64,000 nucleotides of DNA, from contig NZ_FNGV01000005.1 in the NCBI RefSeq assembly GCF_900103215.1, positions 248,001-312,000 of the forward strand, read 5' to 3'. Every line of letters begins with the position of its first letter. The first letter of the stretch is position 1. The position numbers and the translations under genes were made by a program. The notes under the pieces are model-generated. The model was not told the DNA's origin. It worked only from the letters and a program-made list of their open reading frames with translations, and did no database searches. This DNA comes from Kriegella aquimaris (GTDB taxonomy: Bacteria > Bacteroidota > Bacteroidia > Flavobacteriales > Flavobacteriaceae). This document shows positions 27,388-34,761 of the stretch, piece after piece.

Positions 27388-28152
27388 ATGAACTTAGAAT
27401 CATATGAAAGAACATTCAGCACCAATGATAAAATAGATCATGATGCGGTAAAAAAACATATCAAAAAACTGGAGGAATTAGATCAATACCTTCCAAAACT
27501 ACAATCCTTTATTCTAGTTCAGAATACTGTTAGTCAGCGATACGAATATATCTGTGAAAACTATGAACCGTTGCTGGGCTATTCGAAAGAAGACGCTCTT
27601 AACAAGGGAATGTCGTTCCATTTTTCAAAAATCCATTCGGAAGATGTGCCAGATTGGCTGAAGATTCTAGATGATTTGATGCTTTTTACAATGAACAACG
27701 TTTCACAATCCGAGAGGAGCAAATGCGTGTATTATTGGAATTACAGATTAAAGAATGCCAAGGGTCTTTATGTTAATATTCAAGTACACCAGACCCCTTG
27801 GTGTTTTGACAAAAAAGGCAAGCCTATTTTAGGATTTTCGCAGAATACTATTTTTGGCAATAGTAAGAGACAACCCATGATCGGGGTGTGCAAAAAACTG
27901 AATGCGAGTAATGAGTACGAAACCCTTTTTTATAAAAACTACTCAGAAACATTATTGATCGATAATCTGAGTAATCGTGAACTGGATATTGTACGCCTTC
28001 TGGCCAAGGGCAACACTACCAAAGAAATATCTTCTAAATTGAATATCAGTATTCATACGACTGCTACACATCGAAAGAATATTTTGTCTAAACTACGGTT
28101 TAACTCATCTATGGAGATTGTAAATTACTGTAATGAGAATCATTTGTTTTAA
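27388..28152 (+). CDS. PAS-domain LuxR-family transcriptional regulator
   Basis: 254 residues. The N-terminal 150 residues contain a PAS-like sensor fold (YEYICENYEPLLGYSKEDAL and FSKIHSEDVPDWLK). Residues from about 190 form a LuxR/GerE helix-turn-helix: LSNRELDIVRLLAKGNTTKEI, then ISIHTTATHRKNILSKL. No receiver phosphorylation site or histidine-kinase partner is nearby, so it probably responds to a small molecule or to redox/energy state through the PAS domain. A hairpin terminator about 120 bp downstream closes the unit. Targets unknown; the small genes downstream are candidates. Confidence 0.88.
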   Translation: MNLESYERTFSTNDKIDHDAVKKHIKKLEELDQYLPKLQSFILVQNTVSQRYEYICENYEPLLGYSKEDALNKGMSFHFSKIHSEDVPDWLKILDDLMLFTMNNVSQSERSKCVYYWNYRLKNAKGLYVNIQVHQTPWCFDKKGKPILGFSQNTIFGNSKRQPMIGVCKKLNASNEYETLFYKNYSETLLIDNLSNRELDIVRLLAKGNTTKEISSKLNISIHTTATHRKNILSKLRFNSSMEIVNYCNENHLF

Positions 28153-28201
28153 ATATAGTGATACGGAAGATTAATTTTTTCCATCTTCTAAAATCGCTTA
28201 A

Positions 28202-28438
28202 TTGAACTTCCCATTGAATATTAGGGATGCAATTTTTAGGAAAAGCACTTGCTATTTGACCAATCGGAACATTAAAATACCCATTGTTGGGTATTTTTTT
28301 TGGTCGGTTGCCCCGTTAGCTTTGTTTTTACAGAATCAAGTTTTTTCATACGGTCAACCGGTCGGTGGGGATCTTAACGCAGATGGTATAATCAATGACG
28401 ATGATAGTGGGTATGCTGATTTTTACCAAAAGCAATAA
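28202..28438 (+). CDS. Possible small exported protein with dockerin-like calcium motif
   Basis: Open frame of 78 codons with a TTG at 28202; no ATG is available. After a basic N-terminal stretch there is a hydrophobic segment (IVGYFFWSVAPLALFLQN) ending near SYGQP, which looks like a signal peptide, then GDLNADGIINDDDSG, a D-x-N-x-D-G loop as in dockerin type I and EF-hand-like repeats. The frame ends 45 bp before a clear terminator hairpin. It may be a tiny secreted protein or a relic of a larger one. A terminator hairpin inside the frame and the lack of a good start keep confidence low. Confidence 0.35.
   Translation: MNFPLNIRDAIFRKSTCYLTNRNIKIPIVGYFFWSVAPLALFLQNQVFSYGQPVGGDLNADGIINDDDSGYADFYQKQ
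28275..28301 (+). terminator. Rho-independent terminator
   Basis: AAATACCC (28275-28282), a six-base loop, GGGTATTT (28289-28296) and a T run to 28301. It lies 123 bp after the PAS-LuxR stop and is its likely terminator. It falls inside the frame of the small dockerin-like ORF at 28202-28438, which raises doubt about that ORF's 5' part. Confidence 0.7.
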
Positions 28439-28483
28439 TTTTTATTAGTAAATAATGACGGCGACGAGTTTAAGTCAGCTGTT

Positions 28484-28524
28484 GAACCGTGTCTTTTCGG
28501 GGGAACTAGGCACGGTTCTTTTAT
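28484..28524 (+). terminator. Rho-independent terminator
   Basis: GAACCGTGTC (28484-28493) pairs with GGCACGGTTC (28509-28518), one G-U pair, followed by a T-rich tail. It implies a transcript ending here although the only candidate gene upstream is the small dockerin-like ORF. Confidence 0.7.
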
Positions 28525-28943
28525 TTAAACAATATCTATGGAACTTTCATGTTCGTATTTAACCAATTAGTAAAACAACTAGTAAAACAATAAGATTGCC
28601 TCATAAAATCGTCTTGCAATAATTAATTTATTCAGATTATACTTTAATGATTGTTGCAATGTTCTTCGTTGCGATGGTATTTCGTGTTGTTAAAACAATG
28701 AACATTTGGTAGTTCGTCTGAAAAAACTTCCTATGATGGTATTTTCTTGTTTTTCCTAATCTAGTGGTGCATATTGTTGAATATTTCCCCTTAACCATCT
28801 TTTTAACCTTTTGTTTTTATCAGCATCTATTAGCATAGATTATGCAGGTGTGATTCATTTCAACGACAAAAACAACGTTATTGTCCAGTTGGTAATAGGA
28901 TTCATATTTTTCACTATAAGTTGTTTAATTCATAGGAAATAAA

Positions 28944-29216
28944 ATGATGAAAAACAGGCATCGTCTAAGAGCTAAAATTAGAAATAGACTATCTAGTATA
29001 TCACCTCTGGAACTTCACATAATAGAAGTAATGGAACTTCATAATGATAAAAATGAAGTTGCCGAACATCTCGGGTTCTCTGAACAGAAGCTGAATGCCA
29101 TGAAGAAAGAGCTTTATAGAAAAACGGGATGTATTAGTATTGACGATCTCAAGTTGTATAAAGAAGTTTATCTAATGTCAAAAAAAAATCAGTCAAGAAA
29201 GTTAAAAGAAACGTGA
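28944..29216 (+). CDS. Stand-alone LuxR-like helix-turn-helix protein
   Basis: 90 residues (two adjacent ATG codons; the first is used). Residues 18-80 resemble a LuxR/sigma-region-4 type HTH: ISPLELHIIEVMELHND, then EVAEHLGFSEQKLNAMKKELYRKTG. There is no sensor domain. Similar one-domain HTH proteins occur in Flavobacteriia without known function. It lies 0.8 kb downstream of a full PAS-LuxR regulator and might be a co-regulator or a target; this is inference only. Confidence 0.7.
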   Translation: MMKNRHRLRAKIRNRLSSISPLELHIIEVMELHNDKNEVAEHLGFSEQKLNAMKKELYRKTGCISIDDLKLYKEVYLMSKKNQSRKLKET

Positions 29217-29325
29217 TTGGTTCTTGCTAAGCAAAACTTTCTTATTTGGGCTTATGATGTAAATTGTAAGCTTTTTTTGTGTCCGAAAACAATATTTACT
29301 ACTATTGTCAATTAAAAAATGAGCT

Positions 29326-29775
29326 ATGGTTCTGCCTTTTGATGATGCTTACTTTATGAAAAAAGCGCTGCAAGAAGCGGAGATTGCCTATGAAAAGGGA
29401 GAAGTGCCCATAGGGGCCGTTATTGTTGTTCAAGAAAGGGTAATTGCACGGGCTCACAATCTTACCGAACAACTAAATGATGTAACTGCACATGCTGAAA
29501 TGCAAGCCATAACGGCTGCTGCCAATTTTCTTGGAGGCAAATATTTGAAAGACTGTACATTGTATGTAACGCTAGAACCTTGTCAGATGTGCGGAGGAGC
29601 TTTGTATTGGAGCCAAATTTCGAAAATTGTATATGGGGCTAGAGATACACAACGAGGTTATGAGGTTATGGGCACAACATTGCACCCTAAGACAAAGATT
29701 GTCGGTGGAATACTTGAAAATGAGGCAGCAGATCTTCTCAAACGATTTTTTATTCAAAAGCGAAATTTAAACTAG
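29326..29775 (+). CDS. tadA: tRNA-specific adenosine deaminase / nucleoside deaminase
   Basis: 149 residues. The zinc and catalytic motifs are HAE at 56-58 (TAHAEMQAI) and PCxxC at 85-89 (EPCQMCGGAL). The N-terminus DDAYFMKKALQEAEIAYEKG and the region VPIGAVIV are typical of TadA, which makes inosine at the wobble position of tRNA-Arg. A related guanine deaminase is a less likely alternative. Length is right for TadA. The gene stands alone, 110 bp after the HTH gene. Confidence 0.92.
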   Translation: MVLPFDDAYFMKKALQEAEIAYEKGEVPIGAVIVVQERVIARAHNLTEQLNDVTAHAEMQAITAAANFLGGKYLKDCTLYVTLEPCQMCGGALYWSQISKIVYGARDTQRGYEVMGTTLHPKTKIVGGILENEAADLLKRFFIQKRNLN

Positions 29776-29848
29776 CGCTGTTTTGATTGTCGAATCCAAC
29801 TTTTTTAATCTGTAAATCTCTTTTGTAGATTTATTTATATTTCATTAT

Positions 29849-30271
29849 ATGAAAACAAAGCATTACATATTACTTTTCAGTTTTGTGTTTCTTTGCTTTG
29901 GATGTGATAAAGAAAAAACAGAAGAAGAAGAAACGAACGATAACCCCATTCACGGAATTTGGAATATGATTAACGTGAGTGGCGGTTTCACCGGTGTTGA
30001 CAATGATTTCGATAAGGGGGTAATCATTTGGGAATTTGACGCCACAAATAACACGCTGGAAGTTAAAAACACTTCAGGCAGCCTCTTTAGTGGATTGTCA
30101 TCGGGCGATTATGGCTATTCTGTGGTTGAGGATGATGGCAGGTCATACCTTTTCGTGGGAGCAGTTGAAATGGGTGGAATTACCATTGCAGAAAATGAAA
30201 TGATAATCAATCAAAATGACATGTCGATTGGTACTAGTGCTGATAGATTTGTATTTAAATTAGTACGTTAA
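29849..30271 (+). CDS. Lipocalin-like small lipoprotein
   Basis: 140 residues. The N-terminus is a lipoprotein signal (FSFVFLCFGC, Cys19) followed by an acidic Glu/Thr linker. The rest (GIWNMINVSGG and later DRFVFKLVR) has the G-x-W start and beta-rich pattern of lipocalin-like domains common among Bacteroidota lipoproteins. Ligand and role are unknown. A terminator follows directly. Confidence 0.65.
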   Translation: MKTKHYILLFSFVFLCFGCDKEKTEEEETNDNPIHGIWNMINVSGGFTGVDNDFDKGVIIWEFDATNNTLEVKNTSGSLFSGLSSGDYGYSVVEDDGRSYLFVGAVEMGGITIAENEMIINQNDMSIGTSADRFVFKLVR

Positions 30272-30304
30272 GAACCCCGATGAAGAGGTCGAGGTTCCTT
30301 TTTA
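30272..30304 (+). terminator. Rho-independent terminator
   Basis: GAACCCCGA (30272-30280) and TCGAGGTTC (30289-30297) form a stem with one mismatch, followed by a T run. It ends the lipocalin-like gene; the cold-shock gene converges from the other side. Confidence 0.75.
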
Positions 30305-30322
30305 ATCTAGGCTAGGAAACTT

Positions 30323-30517
30323 TTAGCCGATTACCTGAACTTGTGCGGCGACCCTGCCTTTTTGTCCTTCTTCTTCTACATATTCGACTTTGTCTCCTTC
30401 ATTTAAGGCAATTCCTTTTAGTGCCGTCGCATGAACAAAGATGTCGCTTCCTGTTTCGTCGTTGGTAATGAATCCATATCCTTTAGATCCATTAAAAAAT
30501 TTTACTGTGCCAGTCAT
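30323..30517 (-). CDS. Cold-shock domain protein (CspA family)
   Basis: 64 residues from the ATG at 30517; an upstream in-frame ATG at 30544 would add nine residues not found in the family. RNP1 KGYGFI and RNP2 DIFVHA are intact, as is the start TGTVKFFN. The protein binds single-stranded RNA/DNA and melts secondary structure. The upstream region on the minus strand has TTTG followed 19 bases later by TATTG, a partial promoter match that would give a leader of about 60 bases, as often seen in csp genes. Confidence 0.93.
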   Translation of the reverse strand: MTGTVKFFNGSKGYGFITNDETGSDIFVHATALKGIALNEGDKVEYVEEEGQKGRVAAQVQVIG

Positions 30518-30609
30518 TTCAATACAAATTAGTTTATAAAGCATTTACAATACTAATTTATATTTTTTTTGCAAACACCTTGAAAATCAAGGGTTAAATC
30601 TTATTGAAA

Positions 30610-30861
30610 TTATTGTTTTTTTGATTTTTCTTTAGTTTTTGACTGCATTTTTAATATGTTTTCTTCCGTCAACATATAATCTTTCATTTTTTTTCCTTTG
30701 CTGACAGATAACAAAAAAAGTGGCATCGCCAATAGGAATAGACCTACGGTGCCAAAACCAATACATTTATCGGCTAAAACCACGTTCTCTTCTTGAATTG
30801 TAAATCCGTAAACAATAGCACTCAACGATGCCAGAACGACCAATAAGACCACGTATTTCAT
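30610..30861 (-). CDS. Small two-helix membrane protein
   Basis: 83 residues: a hydrophobic N-terminus (VVLLVVLASLSAIVYGF), a short loop, a second membrane segment (VGLFLLAMPLFLLSV), and a basic tail (KGKKMKDYM and KTKEKSKKQ) likely in the cytoplasm. Similar uncharacterised proteins are frequent in Flavobacteriia. No domain recognised. It lies between the cold-shock gene and the ClC channel gene on the same strand. Confidence 0.7.
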   Translation of the reverse strand: MKYVVLLVVLASLSAIVYGFTIQEENVVLADKCIGFGTVGLFLLAMPLFLLSVSKGKKMKDYMLTEENILKMQSKTKEKSKKQ

Positions 30862-30958
30862 TTGTATTATTTTTAACTAAGGAAGAAGGCAAACATCCAT
30901 CTTCATTTTTAAATTCCGACCAATATTAATACTGATTCTTTTACCTTCGATTATAGCA

Positions 30959-32743
30959 TTATTTTGTAAAATTAATCAACTCTCGGCGATAGGCGGTCAG
31001 TAGTTTTGATTTCGAGACAAAACCCATATATCTGCCATCTTTGATTACGGGTAGATTCCAAGCTCCACTATCTTGAAATTTCCGCATCACTTTCTGCATC
31101 GAGTCCTTTTCGTAGAAAATATGTTCGGGTGCGGCATGCATATAATCAGATACTGTTGTTGTGGTGTACATGTCGGTATTGAACATACATTCTCTGATGT
31201 CGTCTAAAAGTACAATACCTACAAAGGCTTTCTTTTCGTCAACAACAGGGAATATATTTCTAGTTGATTTGGCTACCGATTCGTGAAGCATTGCCCCTAA
31301 TGTCATTTCTGGGTGAACTACCTTGAAATTTTTCTCTATAACATCGTCCAACTGCATCAAGGTTAGTACGGTTTGGTCTTTGTCGTGAGTCAATAGTTCC
31401 CCGCTTTCCGCAAGTTCTCTTGTGTAGATAGTATAATCTAATGCGCTTTTTGCAATTAAATAAGAAATTGATGCCGTTATCATTAAAGGAACGAAAAGCG
31501 CATAACCTCCTGTAATTTCCGCAATCAGAAATATCGCAGTGAGTGGTGCATGTAATACCCCTGCAATAAGTCCGGCCATGCCGATAAGAGTGAAATTGCT
31601 TTCCGAAACTGCGAATCCCAACCCAGAATTATTGATGACCTTTGCAAGTACATTGCCCAAGGCGCTGCCCATTACCATGGTCGGGATGAAAGTTCCACCC
31701 GCACCACCAGCAGCCAACGTAGTGGTCATGGCAACCGCTTTAAATATGGTTATGCCGAAGAGGAGTGCAATAACGACCCAAATATTACCAATATAGCGGT
31801 CAAACGGGGTTTTGCCCAGCGCCTGAACATGGTCGCCTTGTAAAAGGTTATTGATGAATCCGAAACCTTCACCATATAAAGGTGGAATAAAATAAAGCAT
31901 GATACCGATGGCCAATCCGCCGACTAATAATTTATATTTCGGACTTTTTAAAAACTTGAACAAGTTCAAGATGCCGAAATACATTTTGGTGAAATATATG
32001 GATGCAAAGGCTGTACCCACACCTAAAATAATATAGAATAAAGTATCTTTTACTTCAAAATTTTCAGTAATCGTATAGCTAAAGAGCACTTCGTTTCCCA
32101 AGAAAAAATAAGAAGTAAGTACACCGGATATGGATGCCAGTAGTAAGGGCAACATCGACAACATTGTCAAATCTAAACTAAAGACCTCTACCGCAAAGAT
32201 GATGGCTGCAATGGGCGATTGAAATATAGATGCAATGGCACCAGCCGAGGCACAAGCTATTAGCAGCGATTGGGTTTTGCTGTTCATATGGAACAGTTGC
32301 CCCAATGTTGAACTTATAGCGGATCCCGAAGCAACGGCCGGACCTAAAAGTCCTGTAGACCCACCGAAACCTACTGTCAATGGTGCGGTAATTAGTCTAG
32401 AGTATATTTGTTTTGAATCAATAATTCCCTTCTTCTTTGATAAGGAAAACAGTATAGAAGAAACAGCGAGTTGCAATTTTTCTTTATGTACGAACTTTAC
32501 ATAAAGATAGACCAGCGTTAGTCCGATAATAGGCAGAATGAAGTAGAGACCGTTATTGGAGAATAAGATGCCCTTTTCTAATAACGCTTCAATGAAATAG
32601 GTTAGGTTTTTCAAGGTAACGGCGGCCAAACCTGCCAACAAACCGACTACTACACTCATGATGTGCACGAAAGTCTTGCTGGAAATATTCTTATACTTCC
32701 ATATGAGCAACCGTTTGAATAGCGTTTTTTTTTGGGCAGGCAT
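30959..32743 (-). CDS. ClC-family chloride channel/transporter with CBS pair
   Basis: 594 residues if started at the ATG at 32743 (MPAQKKTLFKR). A GTG start at 32782 is in frame but lies inside the aspS terminator hairpin, so the shorter form is preferred. The membrane part has the ClC helices and the anion-site motif AAGGAGGTFIPTMV (G-x-F-x-P). Two CBS domains follow at the C-terminus (from about DDVIEKNFKVVHP to the end). The gating-glutamate motif, normally GxEGP, reads GSTGLLGP here: Leu replaces Glu. Family members without that Glu are channels rather than H+/Cl- exchangers, so this protein may be an ungated chloride channel. Confidence 0.9.
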   Translation of the reverse strand: MPAQKKTLFKRLLIWKYKNISSKTFVHIMSVVVGLLAGLAAVTLKNLTYFIEALLEKGILFSNNGLYFILPIIGLTLVYLYVKFVHKEKLQLAVSSILFSLSKKKGIIDSKQIYSRLITAPLTVGFGGSTGLLGPAVASGSAISSTLGQLFHMNSKTQSLLIACASAGAIASIFQSPIAAIIFAVEVFSLDLTMLSMLPLLLASISGVLTSYFFLGNEVLFSYTITENFEVKDTLFYIILGVGTAFASIYFTKMYFGILNLFKFLKSPKYKLLVGGLAIGIMLYFIPPLYGEGFGFINNLLQGDHVQALGKTPFDRYIGNIWVVIALLFGITIFKAVAMTTTLAAGGAGGTFIPTMVMGSALGNVLAKVINNSGLGFAVSESNFTLIGMAGLIAGVLHAPLTAIFLIAEITGGYALFVPLMITASISYLIAKSALDYTIYTRELAESGELLTHDKDQTVLTLMQLDDVIEKNFKVVHPEMTLGAMLHESVAKSTRNIFPVVDEKKAFVGIVLLDDIRECMFNTDMYTTTTVSDYMHAAPEHIFYEKDSMQKVMRKFQDSGAWNLPVIKDGRYMGFVSKSKLLTAYRRELINFTK

Positions 32744-32770
32744 TTCGTTGTTTGCTTCCTTAAAAGTATT

Positions 32771-32797
32771 AAAAAATCCCACCGTTAAGTGGGATAT
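32771..32797 (-). terminator. Rho-independent terminator of aspS
   Basis: On the minus strand ATCCCAC, six-base loop, GTGGGAT, then a T run. It sits 8 bp after the aspS stop and overlaps the alternative GTG start of the ClC gene. Confidence 0.8.
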
Positions 32798-32802
32798 TTT
32801 GC

Positions 32803-34557
32803 TTAAGACTTGATATCTAGCACCAAATGCAGCTCTTTTAGCTGTCCCTCGTCAATAGGTGCAGGTGCATCGATCATTACATCGCGTCCGCTATTATTTT
32901 TTGGAAAAGCAATAAAGTCACGAATGGTTTCCTGGCCCCCTAAAATAGAAACTAATCGGTCAAGACCAAACGCAATGCCGCCATGTGGTGGGGCACCATA
33001 TTGAAAGGCATCCATCAGAAAACCAAATTGCGCTTTAGCTTCTTCAGGGGTAAAGCCCAAATGCTTGAACATGGTACTCTGCATATCTTTATCGTGAATT
33101 CGAATGGAGCCTCCGCCAATTTCATTGCCGTTCAACACCAGGTCATAGGCATTTGCCCGTACGGCTCCCGGATCAGTCTCCAAGAGCTCCATTTGTCCCG
33201 GTTTCGGCGAGGTGAAAGGGTGGTGCATGGCGTGATAGTTTCCAGTTTCCTCATCGAGTTCCAATAATGGAAAGTCGATTACCCATAATGGGGCGAATTC
33301 CTTTGGATTCCGAAGTCCCAACCGTTGGGCCATTTCCATACGCAGTGCACTCAATTGTGTCCTTGTGGTATTGGCATCACCTGAAAGTACACAAATCAAA
33401 TCACCCGGCTTCGCTCCAGTAATCTCTGCCCATTGGGCTAAATCTTCTTGATCGTAAAATTTGTCAACTGAAGATTTGAAAGAGCCGTCTTCGTTACATT
33501 TAACATAGACCATACCTTTAGCGCCCACCTGTGGCCGGCGTACCCAATCAACAAGGGCATCGATTTCCTTTCGGGTATAGGTTGCTCCTCCAGGAATAGC
33601 GATTCCAACGACCAAATCTGCTGAATTGAAGACGTTGAATTCCTTATGTTGGGCAACGGCATTAAGTTCGCCGAATTCCATTCCAAAACGAATGTCAGGT
33701 TTGTCATTACCAAATCTTTTCATTGCCTGGTCGAAAGTAATTCTAGGAAAAGTATCAATTTCTATTCCGTTGATTTCTTTTAATAGGTATTTGGTTAATC
33801 CTTCAAAGGCAATTAAAATATCTTCTTGCTCGACAAAGGCCATCTCACAGTCGATCTGGGTAAACTCAGGTTGCCTATCTGCACGAAGATCTTCATCTCT
33901 AAAGCATTTTACAATCTGAAAATATTTGTCCATTCCGCCAACCATAAGCAGTTGCTTAAAGGTCTGCGGCGATTGTGGTAAAGCATAGAACTGCCCCTCG
34001 TTCATACGGCTGGGCACAACAAAATCGCGGGCACCTTCGGGAGTTGATTTTATGAGATATGGGGTTTCCACTTCAATAAAACCATGTTCCGAAAGGTACT
34101 TTCGAACTTCCATAGTCACTTTACTACGGAAGATTAGATTGTTTTTAACGGGATTTCTCCGGATGTCTAAATACCGATATTTCATTCGAAGGTCTTCGCC
34201 GCCATCCGTTTCATTTTCAATAGTAAAAGGCGGTGTTTTTGATTCGTTCAAAACAGATAGCTCTTTTACCAAAACTTCAATATTTCCGGTAGGTATTTTC
34301 GGGTTTTTCGATGCTCGTTCAATAACGGTCCCTGTTATTTGAATTACATATTCACGACCCAAATCCCGTGCTTGTGCAATAAGTTTACTGGAGGTTCTAT
34401 CTTCGTCGAACACTAATTGAGTGATACCGTAGCGATCTCTGATATCTACCCAAGTCACAAATCCTTTATCCCTGACCTTTTGAACCCATCCTGATAGGGT
34501 TACCGATGTGTCAATATCCGATTCTCTTAATTCTCCGCAATTATGATCTCTGTACAT
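32803..34557 (-). CDS. aspS: Aspartyl-tRNA synthetase
   Basis: 584 residues, the normal bacterial length. N-terminal OB-fold anticodon-binding domain ([20 protein letters not shown]), class II motif 2 ([18 protein letters not shown]), bacterial GAD insert, and motif 3 ([15 protein letters not shown]). Charges tRNA-Asp with aspartate. A TACCTTTG -7 box on the minus strand is at 34580-34587, about 23 bp upstream of the ATG. Terminated by the hairpin at 32771-32797. Confidence 0.97.
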   Translation of the reverse strand: MYRDHNCGELRESDIDTSVTLSGWVQKVRDKGFVTWVDIRDRYGITQLVFDEDRTSSKLIAQARDLGREYVIQITGTVIERASKNPKIPTGNIEVLVKELSVLNESKTPPFTIENETDGGEDLRMKYRYLDIRRNPVKNNLIFRSKVTMEVRKYLSEHGFIEVETPYLIKSTPEGARDFVVPSRMNEGQFYALPQSPQTFKQLLMVGGMDKYFQIVKCFRDEDLRADRQPEFTQIDCEMAFVEQEDILIAFEGLTKYLLKEINGIEIDTFPRITFDQAMKRFGNDKPDIRFGMEFGELNAVAQHKEFNVFNSADLVVGIAIPGGATYTRKEIDALVDWVRRPQVGAKGMVYVKCNEDGSFKSSVDKFYDQEDLAQWAEITGAKPGDLICVLSGDANTTRTQLSALRMEMAQRLGLRNPKEFAPLWVIDFPLLELDEETGNYHAMHHPFTSPKPGQMELLETDPGAVRANAYDLVLNGNEIGGGSIRIHDKDMQSTMFKHLGFTPEEAKAQFGFLMDAFQYGAPPHGGIAFGLDRLVSILGGQETIRDFIAFPKNNSGRDVMIDAPAPIDEGQLKELHLVLDIKS

Positions 34558-34761
34558 TGATGTTGCATAAATTTGGTGGCAAAGGTATAAAAGTATGTTG
34601 TTATCTTGATAGTGCAGGTTGTGCTTAATCTTATAATTGAAAGGAAACCAGAAGTAAAGCGGAATTATTCTACTCCATACCTTAAAATTTGGTTTCTTTT
34701 CTAAAAGATTACTAAATATAGTGTTAACTTGTTATCAAATAATCAAAAATATATTTGAAGG

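Larger units (their letters stand above)
28153..28943. other. 790-bp interval between two HTH genes
   Basis: Contains, in order, a terminator (28275-28301), the doubtful dockerin-like ORF, a second terminator (28484-28524) and an AT-rich stretch. Within that stretch ATCTAT-TAGC-ATAGAT (28825-28840) is a perfect 6-bp-arm palindrome about 100 bp upstream of the HTH gene at 28944. No other coding frame or RNA gene was recognised. Confidence 0.5.
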
